NCBI GenBank assembly: GCA_043788745.1
Contig: JAYVTO010000084.1
Location: forward strand, 1 to 28,657
DNA: 28,657 nucleotides
Reading direction: 5' to 3'
Source of the DNA: JBBQWZ01 sp043788745
Lineage (GTDB): Bacteria > Acidobacteriota > Terriglobia > Bryobacterales > Bryobacteraceae
Of this stretch, positions 7,426 to 14,908 are shown in pieces. Within the stretch, counting starts at the first letter, position 1. Each line of letters starts with the position of its first letter. The translations under genes were made by a program, and so were the position numbers. A model generated the notes under the pieces. That model was not told where the DNA came from and did not search any database. It saw only the letters and a program-made list of their open reading frames with translations.

Positions 7426-9679
7426 GAAAACCGCGCGCAATCTTCATGAGATGGAACTGCTGCTTCGGGTTTCGAAGCAGATCAGTTCGATCGACAACCT
7501 GGACGAGCTGCTCTACGCGATCGTCGAGATCTGCTCCGAGGAAACGGACGCCGAGCGCGGCACGTTGTTTCTATCCGATCACGAGACCGGCGAATTGTAT
7601 TCGCGCGTGGCGCAGGGCTTGCTGGTGCGCGAGATCCGGATCATGAACACACAGGGCGTCGCGGGCGAAGTGTTCCGGACGGGCAAGGCGCTGATCGTGC
7701 ACGACGCGTACAACGACCCGCGCTTCGATTCAAGCATCGACGAGGCGACGAGCTATACGACGCGGAATCTGGTCTGCGTGCCGATTCGATTCCGCGACGA
7801 GGTGATCGGCGTGCTGCAGATGCTGAACAAGCGCAAGCGGCGCTTCACGAACGAAGATGTTCGCTTGCTCGAAGCAATGGCTGAACAAACAGCGATCGCG
7901 CTGCGGAGCGTCTTGTTTATCGAAAAGACGAAGGCGACGCGGCAGCAGGAGATGCAGTTTCTGGAATTCGTCAGCGAAGTGACGGGGCACCTCGATTTGG
8001 GCGAGATGCTCAAGAAGATCGTGACGGAGGCGGCCCGAATGCTGAAGGCGGACCGGGCAACGCTGTTTCTACACGACGACAGGAAGAAAGAGCTCTTCTC
8101 GCGGGTCGCGATGGGCGAGAAGATGGGCGAAATTCGCATTCCGAATCACGCGGGCATTGCGGGCTCCGTCTTTACGTCAGGGCAAACGGTCAACGTGCCG
8201 TACGCCTACGCGGACATGCGGTTCAATCCGACGATGGACCGCAACACGGGCTACTTCACGCGGTCGATCCTGTGCGTACCGATCGTCAATAAGGAAGGCA
8301 GCATTATCGGCGTGACCCAGGCGCTGAACAAGCGCGGCGGCCCATTCACGACCGAGGACGAATCGCGCTTGAAGGCCTTTACGGCGCAGCTTGCGATCAG
8401 TCTCGAAAACGCAAAGCTTTTCGAAGACGTGCAGAACATGCAGAACTACAACGAGAGTATGTTGCAGAGCATGTCGAACGGCGTGGTCACACTGAATGAA
8501 GAAGGCCGGATCGTGACCTGCAACCATTCGGGTCTGGAAATTCTGCGGGCGGAACCCCTGGACCTTGTCGGCAAGACGGCTGCGGAGTACTTCAGCGGAT
8601 TGAACACGTGGGTGCTCGACCGCATCCGCGTCGTGGACGAAACGCTGAAGCAGGACATCTTTCTCGATTCCGCGCTGGACGTGAGAGGCGAGAAAATCTC
8701 TGTCAACCTGACGACGCTTCCGCTGATGGCCGAGAAAGAAGAAGAACGAGGTCCAGTGCGAATCGGTTCGATGCTGATGCTCGAAGACATCTCGACCGAG
8801 AAGCGGATCAAGTCGACGATGGCGCGGTACATGGATCCGGGCATCGCGGATCAACTGCTGGCAGGCGGTGAAGAGGTACTGGGCGGAAAGAGCGTCGAGG
8901 CGACGGTGCTGTTTTCCGACATCCGTGGCTTTACGAGCATCTCGGAAGAAGCCGGGCCGCATGCAACCGTCAAACTGCTGAACGAGTACTTCACCGTGAT
9001 GGTGGAGTGCATTCAGAAGCAGGGCGGCATGCTGGACAAGTTCATCGGCGACGCGATTATGGCTGTCTTTGGACTGCCTGTGATTCACGACGACGACGCG
9101 GACCGGGCGGTGCGAGCGTCGATCGACATGGTCCTCGAACTGAAGAAGTTCAACCAGCATCGGATTGCGGCAGGGTTGAATACGATCGATATTGGCATCG
9201 GCCTGAACAGCGACACGGTGGTGTCGGGCAACATTGGTTCGCCGAAGCGGATGGATTACACGATTATCGGCGACGGCGTGAATCTGGCGTCGCGTCTGGA
9301 AGGCGCTTGCAAGACGTACTACTCGCGTATTCTCATCAGCCAGAACACGCTCGCCAAGCTGAAAGGGACGTACCGCGTGCGCGAAGTGGATCGAGTCGTG
9401 GTGAAAGGCAAGCACGAGCCGATCAGCATTTTCGAGGTGCTGGATTACCATACGGACGAAACGTTCCCGAGTCTGATGGAAGCCGTTTCGTACTTCAAAG
9501 GCGGTTTGGCGCACTACCGCAAGCAGCAGTGGGACCGCGCGATCGAAGCCTTTGGAGAAGCGCTGCGAATTCAGCCTTCGGACAAACTCGTCACGATGTA
9601 CATTGATCGCTGCGCCCATTTGAAAGCGGAGGCGCCAAGCGACGACTGGGACGGCGTTTGGGTGATGAAGACGAAGTAG
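7415..9679 (+). CDS. GAF-GAF-PAS adenylate cyclase with C-terminal TPR-like segment
   Basis: This 754-residue soluble signalling protein has two GAF domains (about 15-165 and 185-340), with the paired NLVCVPIRF and SILCVPIVN strands. A PAS domain (about 345-460) follows, then a class III cyclase domain (about 490-680) and a short TPR-like tail (about 688-740, with FKGGLAHYRKQQWDRAIEAF). The cyclase has both metal aspartates (D502 in FSDIRGFT, D546 in KFIGDAIMAVFG), K542 and D614 (the Lys/Asp pair expected for ATP), and N623 and R627. It should make cAMP. The order resembles cyanobacterial CyaB1/CyaB2, whose GAF domains bind cyclic nucleotide. The start ATG 7415 has GGAG seven bases upstream and overlaps the coil gene by 11 bp; a longer reading from 7370 lacks this site. 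It converges with the NHL gene, with a 10-bp gap. Confidence 0.93.
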   Translation: MAAKKTARNLHEMELLLRVSKQISSIDNLDELLYAIVEICSEETDAERGTLFLSDHETGELYSRVAQGLLVREIRIMNTQGVAGEVFRTGKALIVHDAYNDPRFDSSIDEATSYTTRNLVCVPIRFRDEVIGVLQMLNKRKRRFTNEDVRLLEAMAEQTAIALRSVLFIEKTKATRQQEMQFLEFVSEVTGHLDLGEMLKKIVTEAARMLKADRATLFLHDDRKKELFSRVAMGEKMGEIRIPNHAGIAGSVFTSGQTVNVPYAYADMRFNPTMDRNTGYFTRSILCVPIVNKEGSIIGVTQALNKRGGPFTTEDESRLKAFTAQLAISLENAKLFEDVQNMQNYNESMLQSMSNGVVTLNEEGRIVTCNHSGLEILRAEPLDLVGKTAAEYFSGLNTWVLDRIRVVDETLKQDIFLDSALDVRGEKISVNLTTLPLMAEKEEERGPVRIGSMLMLEDISTEKRIKSTMARYMDPGIADQLLAGGEEVLGGKSVEATVLFSDIRGFTSISEEAGPHATVKLLNEYFTVMVECIQKQGGMLDKFIGDAIMAVFGLPVIHDDDADRAVRASIDMVLELKKFNQHRIAAGLNTIDIGIGLNSDTVVSGNIGSPKRMDYTIIGDGVNLASRLEGACKTYYSRILISQNTLAKLKGTYRVREVDRVVVKGKHEPISIFEVLDYHTDETFPSLMEAVSYFKGGLAHYRKQQWDRAIEAFGEALRIQPSDKLVTMYIDRCAHLKAEAPSDDWDGVWVMKTK

Positions 9680-9696
9680 CGGACGAGAGCTACTTC
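9673..9696. terminator. Inverted repeat covering both convergent stop codons
   Basis: GAAGTAGC (9673-9680) and GCTACTTC (9689-9696) form a perfect 8-bp stem with an 8-nt loop. The cyclase stop TAG (9677-9679) is in one arm and the NHL gene stop (9690-9692) in the other. There is no T run on either side, so this is a possible bidirectional transcript-end hairpin rather than a classical terminator. Confidence 0.45.
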
Positions 9697-12600
9697 ACCG
9701 CAATTGTGACGGCGGGACTTTCCTGCCCGACGGTTGTGAGCACGAGCGAAGCTGCCGGATTGGCGATGCCGTCCGGCACGATCGCATTCACTTGATACAG
9801 GCCGGTAAAGCCGGGGGCGAGTCCAGAGTAGAGCACCGTAGCGGGCTTGCCTCCAATGGTTACGGTGACGGGGTCCTTCGTGCGCGCGAGTGGACTGGAT
9901 GGCGCGGGGAATCCGTCGGAGACGGGTTGGTCTACGGCGCCGAGACCGGCGCAGTAGATGACGACAACATCGCCTGCGGCCACGGGATTCGCGGCATCGG
10001 CCAATCGGTTGGAGGGGCCATAGACAGTGCCCTGGCCGACGCCGGAGCTGTTGGCGGTGAAGACAGCCGGTTGCGCGGGTGCGATCGTCACGGAGATGGG
10101 CAGCGTCAGGCTATTGCGGCTCTGGATAATCATCTGCTGGACACTGTTTACGGGGACGCTGAACGGCACCAGTGCATTCACCTGCGACTCGCTGACATAG
10201 AGCAAGGGCGCGGCGACGCCGGCGATGATAACGAGTGTTCCGTTGAGCAGGCTACCGCGGGGCACAGTCGATTCGGCGACGCCGGAGGAGAGGTTGAGTC
10301 CGAAGATGGAGATCAGTCCGCCGGGCGCGATCGGCGTGCGCGCGCTAAGACTGGCCGCATTCACGACGGATCCGTTGGCGATTACCGGAACATCGGGATT
10401 CGGGTTGACCGATCCGGAGGCTTGTGTCGTACCGCGCAACGCGCGCGTGGCATTCTCGGCGACGGCGGTGACGCGCACTTGCGGAATGATCAAGCCAGGC
10501 TGCCAGGTTCCGCGCCAGCGGCCGGTTCCGACCGCGGTCAAAGCGAGTGGCGGATCGCCGTTCGAGAACGACACGCTCACGAACCCGGCGTCGAGGAAGA
10601 CACCGCAGTTGTCGATCACCTTGACCTCGACGGGCACGGGCCAGGATGCCGGGACCTGAAACTGTTGGCCGAGAGCCGAAAAGACGAGATTGAGGCTGGA
10701 TGGCGCGCAGGCGTCTGCGAGCCGTGCTTTCTCGGGTCCGCTGGACGCCGTGGGAGGAATCACGAGAAGGATCTCGACAACGCGGGTGGTGCTGTCGGTG
10801 AACTGGAGCGTGATGCGACCGCGACGGACACCGGGGGGCAAGCCGGTGAGCAGCGGCTGGACGGAGAGGCGTAAGGGCTGATTGGAGTTCACGGTTGCGT
10901 CGGTTGGCTGGTGGGTAAAGAAGACAGATCCAACGTCGGCGGATCGCGAGGAGCGGAATGCGGTCGAAGTGCCTCCGGTATTGTTGACGATCACGTCCTG
11001 CGACGCCGCGGGAGCGCCGGCGAAGCCGACAAAGACGAGACCGGTTGGCCGTACATCCGGCTCGGCGGCAGCTCCAATCGCGCCAACACTGAGCACGACA
11101 GAGACGGTTTGCGGTGAATTGACGGCACCCGGCGAGGTGATCAGAACACGTCCATAGTAGCCGCCGGGCGCAAGATTAGAGGGATCCGCCGTCACTTCGA
11201 CTTGGGGAGCAGTTCCGCGGGACGGCCCGCTGGCACCACTCGACGGCCGGACGGAGAGCCAGTCGCCGCCGGATGGCAGGACCTGCGCCACGGCGTTCCA
11301 ATCCAGATTTCCGAGTCCGGCATTGAGTACTTCAAACGTGGCGCGTTGCGGAGTGGAGCCGGCGAGAGCGTTGATGGTGAGCCCTTGGGACGAAAGCACG
11401 ATGGATTGGGCGCTGCCGTGCACGGCCATGACAACCGGCATGAGAGCGCGCTGGCTGGGCACATCGCCCTGAATCGAGATGAGTCCAGAGTAGGTGCCAG
11501 GCGGCAGGGTGCCCGGGGCCGCGGCGACAGTGATGGAGGCTGGCGTCGCGGCAGTGGCGGAGCCGGCGGCGGGGCTGATCGTGAGCCAGTTGCCGCCGTT
11601 GGTGGTGGATACCGCGGCCTTGAAATTGATCGTTCCCGAGCCGTTGTTACGAACGAGCAGCGTTGCCGTCTGGCCGGGAAGGCCGGTGACGAAATCAAAC
11701 GCGAGATCGCCCGGTTCGGCGACGAGTTTCGGAGCGTCGGCGGGTGCCACGCTGAAGCGGACATTGACGACGCGCAAGGGCGGAAGGGCCTTTGCGGCCT
11801 GAATGGAGATTGTTCCCTCGTATTCGCCGGGGGGCAAACTTTGGGGAGTAGCGCTGACGTCGATGATGCCGGGGGCGAGACCGGAATCGGGAACGACTTG
11901 CAACCAGTTTCCGTCGGATTTGGAGGCAGTGACGGTATAGGACAGATTCGTCACTTTGCTCGTGACGAGCAAGGACTGTGGCACCGGCGGCGCGCCGCCA
12001 CTCTTGGCGGCGAAGGACAAGCGGTCTGGAACGATGTCAAACGGCGGGGCGACGCTGAGAACCTGGCGGACGCGGTTGTGGCCGGAATCGACGAAATACA
12101 GATTTCCATCGGCATCGGCGCGGACTGCGGTGACATCGCGGAGTGGGGCGGTGAGAGCGGAGCCTCCATCGCCGAGACCTTGAATATCATCGCCGCCGGA
12201 GCCGGCGATGGTCGTGATGGTGCCGTCGGCGGCAATCTTGCGAATGCGGTCGCTGCCGCCAAGGTAGAGATTGTCGGAGGCATCGAAAGTGAGGCCTTGG
12301 GCATCGATGGCGGCCTGGAGTGCAAGACCGCCGTCGCCCGAACAACAGGTTTTGCCGTTGCCCGCGACGGTCGCGATGATTCCAGAAGTGGAGATCCGGC
12401 GGACGCGGCCGGGGTAGCGCTCGCTGACAAACAGGTTGCCCTTGGAATCGAACGCGATGGCACTGATGTAGCCGAGCGAGGCGCTGGTGGCCGCACCGCC
12501 ATCGCCAGTCTGGCCGTACTGATTATTGCCGGCAAACCGGCTGACCGCTCCAGTTGGCGTGATCCTGTGAATCAGAAACGTATCGGTGTCGCCGACGTAG

Positions 12601-14099
12601 AGGTTGCCAGAACGGTCGAACGTTAACGAACAGGGGCTAGCCAGCCGCAAGCGCGCGGCGGTTCCCGCGGCCAAATCCGAACCACCACCGGCGAAGACGG
12701 AAATGATTCCATTGAGGTCGACCTTACGAACCCGATTGCTGCCCGCTTCGCCGATGTACATGTTGCCCGTGGGGTCAAAGGCCAGACCGCAGGGGGAGTC
12801 CAGGGATGCCGCGGCTGCGCGGCCACCGTCACCGGCAGACCGGGCAATGCCATCGCCGGCAACGGTCGAAATGCCCGTCGCGCCGATGCGGCGGACGCGG
12901 TGGTTCTCTCTGTCAGCCACGAAGAGGTTTCCGCTCTTGTCGAACGTGAGATCGGACGGCTGATTGAATAGACCAGCGGCGGCGGGTCCGCCGTCGCCAC
13001 CAAAGCGGTAGGTTCCGTTGCCGGCGAACGGGCCGATCACGCCGGCACTCGAAACTCTGCGGATGCGACGGTTTCCGGTGTCGGCGATGAAGACATTTCC
13101 CTGGCTATCGATCGCGATACCGGCTGGATAGCTGAGTTGCGCGGAGCGGCCCGGTCCGCCGTCCCCGGCGAAACCGCGGTTGCCCGTGCCCGCGATTGTG
13201 GTGAGGACGCCGTCGAGTCCGACGCGGACAATCCGGGAGTGGCCTGTGTCGGCAATGAACAAGACACCGGCGTCGTCCACGGCGAGAGATGCCATATTGC
13301 GAATCGATACGGCCGTCGCTGGCGCGCCATCGTCGAGCCCAACATAATCGCCATTGCCCGCCACGGTCCGAATGATGCCGGCTGTATCAATCCGTCGAAC
13401 GCGGAAACTGTCGGCGATGTAGATCTGGTTGCGGCTGTCGACGAAGATTCCGCCGGGAAATTCGAGCCTAGCTGCCGTGGCGGGGCCGCCGTCGCCGGAG
13501 AACCCGCCATCCTCCGCCCCGGCGATGGTGCTGATGATTCCGGTGGCCGCGGTAATTTTACGGACTCGATTGAAATCACCGAAATACAAATTGCCGGTCG
13601 AATCGAGCGCGATATCGGTGATACTGCGGAACGACGCGGAGGTGGCAGGAATTCCGTCGCCGTTGAACGCGTAGGATCCGTTGCCGCCGATCGTCGCGAT
13701 TCTACCAGAGGGGGAGACTTTGCGGATTCTCAGGTTGCCGGCGTCCGCGATGTAGAGATTGCCGGCGGCGTCGGCGCGGACTCCAGCAGGTTGACTCAAT
13801 GCCGCGGCGGTGGCGGGTCCGTTGTCGCCCGAGAAATCGCGCTGACCGGTTCCAGCGGCGATGGTGAGGATACCGGCGGGATCGATGCGGAAGACGAGGT
13901 TGTTTTCGGGATCGGCGACGTAGAGATTTCCGGCGCGATCGAAGCACATGCGTTCAACGCGACCGAGCGGGGCCGCGGACGCGGCACGGCCGGAGCCCTG
14001 GAATACCCAATCGGCTCCGGCAAGAGTCGTTATCAACCCTTGAGCAGAGAGCGGGAGCGAGATGAGCAGCGCGCAGAAAGAGCGGGCGAAGTGGCCCAT
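9690..14099 (-). CDS. Large secreted NHL-repeat/BACON protein with TIGR03437-type C-terminus
   Basis: This 1469-residue protein has a Sec signal peptide (MGHFARSFCALLISLPLSAQ). Residues about 22-683 hold about 12 NHL-like units of roughly 55 residues. Each has an ITTIAGTG-like strand, a GDGGPA loop and a GNLYIADTGN-like strand, enough for two six-bladed beta-propellers. Four BACON/Ig-like units follow (about 686-785, 786-893, 895-1000, 1005-1115), with NWLQVVPDSG, NWLTISPAAG and DWLSVRPSSG. Another Ig-like module spans about 1128-1225. The C-terminal 235 residues (from VIANGSVVNAASL, with APGGLISIFG and NALVPFSVP) match the Solibacter-type TIGR03437 domain. There is no enzyme motif; a cell-surface binding or adhesive role is inferred. 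Strong plus-strand open frames across this gene are antisense shadows. A near-identical 50-bp copy of its 5' end lies at 14497-14546. Confidence 0.92.
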   Translation of the reverse strand: MGHFARSFCALLISLPLSAQGLITTLAGADWVFQGSGRAASAAPLGRVERMCFDRAGNLYVADPENNLVFRIDPAGILTIAAGTGQRDFSGDNGPATAAALSQPAGVRADAAGNLYIADAGNLRIRKVSPSGRIATIGGNGSYAFNGDGIPATSASFRSITDIALDSTGNLYFGDFNRVRKITAATGIISTIAGAEDGGFSGDGGPATAARLEFPGGIFVDSRNQIYIADSFRVRRIDTAGIIRTVAGNGDYVGLDDGAPATAVSIRNMASLAVDDAGVLFIADTGHSRIVRVGLDGVLTTIAGTGNRGFAGDGGPGRSAQLSYPAGIAIDSQGNVFIADTGNRRIRRVSSAGVIGPFAGNGTYRFGGDGGPAAAGLFNQPSDLTFDKSGNLFVADRENHRVRRIGATGISTVAGDGIARSAGDGGRAAAASLDSPCGLAFDPTGNMYIGEAGSNRVRKVDLNGIISVFAGGGSDLAAGTAARLRLASPCSLTFDRSGNLYVGDTDTFLIHRITPTGAVSRFAGNNQYGQTGDGGAATSASLGYISAIAFDSKGNLFVSERYPGRVRRISTSGIIATVAGNGKTCCSGDGGLALQAAIDAQGLTFDASDNLYLGGSDRIRKIAADGTITTIAGSGGDDIQGLGDGGSALTAPLRDVTAVRADADGNLYFVDSGHNRVRQVLSVAPPFDIVPDRLSFAAKSGGAPPVPQSLLVTSKVTNLSYTVTASKSDGNWLQVVPDSGLAPGIIDVSATPQSLPPGEYEGTISIQAAKALPPLRVVNVRFSVAPADAPKLVAEPGDLAFDFVTGLPGQTATLLVRNNGSGTINFKAAVSTTNGGNWLTISPAAGSATAATPASITVAAAPGTLPPGTYSGLISIQGDVPSQRALMPVVMAVHGSAQSIVLSSQGLTINALAGSTPQRATFEVLNAGLGNLDWNAVAQVLPSGGDWLSVRPSSGASGPSRGTAPQVEVTADPSNLAPGGYYGRVLITSPGAVNSPQTVSVVLSVGAIGAAAEPDVRPTGLVFVGFAGAPAASQDVIVNNTGGTSTAFRSSRSADVGSVFFTHQPTDATVNSNQPLRLSVQPLLTGLPPGVRRGRITLQFTDSTTRVVEILLVIPPTASSGPEKARLADACAPSSLNLVFSALGQQFQVPASWPVPVEVKVIDNCGVFLDAGFVSVSFSNGDPPLALTAVGTGRWRGTWQPGLIIPQVRVTAVAENATRALRGTTQASGSVNPNPDVPVIANGSVVNAASLSARTPIAPGGLISIFGLNLSSGVAESTVPRGSLLNGTLVIIAGVAAPLLYVSESQVNALVPFSVPVNSVQQMIIQSRNSLTLPISVTIAPAQPAVFTANSSGVGQGTVYGPSNRLADAANPVAAGDVVVIYCAGLGAVDQPVSDGFPAPSSPLARTKDPVTVTIGGKPATVLYSGLAPGFTGLYQVNAIVPDGIANPAASLVLTTVGQESPAVTIAVK

Positions 14100-14360
14100 A
14101 GCGAGGACGATAGCAGATCAGCACGACATGCGCGAATGCTTCCGCCGGTTTACGTATTGTCAGAATCGCGCGGAGACGCCGGCGAAGTTCTTTGTGCCGC
14201 TGCTGATGTTGACGAGCGTTTCAAGCAGGGATATAGCGCGCTGGGTTTGGCGCGTGGCGCGGTGGACGAGGCATCCCCGGATTGACACCCCGGGGCTAGA
14301 GAGATCTGGTCTGACGGCCGGGGTTATGCCGGGGTGCCAGCGGTGCGTGTCCGCTCACTT
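14100..14360. other. Upstream region of the NHL gene, no convincing gene
   Basis: An open stretch from ATG 14136 to TGA 14285 (49 codons, MLPPVYVLSESRGD...) has reasonable composition but no ribosome site and is not called. At 14286-14336, CACCCCGG and CCGGGGTG form inverted ends around a segment holding GGGGTTAT (14320-14327), a box seen again at 14731 and 19342. No clear promoter for the NHL gene was identified. Confidence 0.4.
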
Positions 14361-14496
14361 TCCAGAAACCTCCCGTGAGTCGTCGCGTCTTGGTAGCAGC
14401 AGGGCCGGCACCCGGCTGGTGCATCCCCTCCATCCGCTCCCGACGCTCCATCCGCTCCCGACGCGGCCCTTCGGGCCGCTCTGGTCGCGGCTCGGA
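14361..14496 (+). repeat. Long direct repeat, copy A
   Basis: This 136-bp copy begins tccagaaacctcccgtgagt and ends gtcgcggctcgga. It matches 14546-14672 almost throughout, except for a few substitutions and a 9-bp difference in a short internal tandem (ccatccgctcc units). It contains a perfect 7-bp hairpin, GCGGCCC-TTC-GGGCCGC (14463-14479). There is no coding sense; minus-strand open frames through it are Arg/Pro/Glu-rich artefacts. Confidence 0.9.
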
Positions 14497-14546
14497 CGGA
14501 GCCCTGGAATACCCAATCGGCTCCCGCAAGAGTCGTTATCAACCCT
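14497..14546 (-). repeat. 50-bp copy of the 5' coding end of the NHL gene
   Basis: These 50 bases match 13991-14040 at 49 of 50 positions. Read on the minus strand they give ITTLAGADWVFQGS, the first mature residues of the NHL protein. There is no signal peptide part and no continuation into NHL blades, so it is a gene fragment. It lies exactly between the two copies of the long direct repeat. Confidence 0.9.
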
Positions 14547-14672
14547 CCAGAAATCTCCTGTGAGTCGTTGCGTCTTGGTAGCAGCAGGGCCGGCCCCCGG
14601 CTGGTGCATCCCCTCCATCCGCTCCATCCGCTCCCGACGCGGCCCTTCGGGCCGCTCTGGTCGCGGCTCGGA
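14546..14672 (+). repeat. Long direct repeat, copy B
   Basis: This 127-bp copy begins tccagaaatctcctgtgagt and ends gtcgcggctcgga, the partner of 14361-14496. The hairpin GCGGCCC-TTC-GGGCCGC recurs at 14639-14655. Confidence 0.9.
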
Positions 14673-14908
14673 TTTGGTGCATTTTCGCCAATGAATATTG
14701 CCTAACTTGAGCATCGCCGCCCTGAGGGGCGGGGTTATAGCATCTTCTGGTCGCCTCATGCTGAGATACTTGCTTGGTGCTGCTTTCATCTGATTACTGG
14801 CAGTCGTGACGCGCGCGCGACCTCTACTATACAGCCGCTAGACAGCGGCGGACACGCGTGTAGTATGACCCATAAGGCGTTGTCTCGCCAATTCGCTGGG
14901 AGGTTCTT
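14673..14908. other. Leader region of the TonB-dependent receptor, with two hairpins
   Basis: A hairpin CCGCCC-TGAG-GGGCGG (14717-14732) runs straight into GGGGTTAT (14731-14738). A second hairpin, GCCGCT-AGAC-AGCGGC (14834-14849), lies just after TATACA (14828-14833), a possible -10 with no clear -35. A good Shine-Dalgarno (GGGAGG) lies at 14898-14903, before the ATG at 14909. No gene is called here. Confidence 0.4.

Noticed and set aside
8177..9619. 480-codon minus-strand open frame
   Set aside because: Antisense to the GAF-GAF-PAS cyclase gene. Its composition is His/Arg/Val-rich with no domain.
11202..14285. Long plus-strand open frames (11202-12626, 13137-14285) with Gly/Asp/Ala repeats
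   Set aside because: They are shadows of the NHL repeat gene; the apparent repeats mirror the propeller blades on the other strand.
14136..14285. Possible 49-codon protein MLPPVYVLSESRGD...
   Set aside because: Composition is acceptable, but there is no ribosome binding site, no recognisable family, and it lies in a rearranged intergenic region.
14355..14789. 144-codon minus-strand open frame across the direct repeats
   Set aside because: Arg/Pro/Glu-rich, internally duplicated by the DNA repeat and without ribosome site; treated as repeat DNA.
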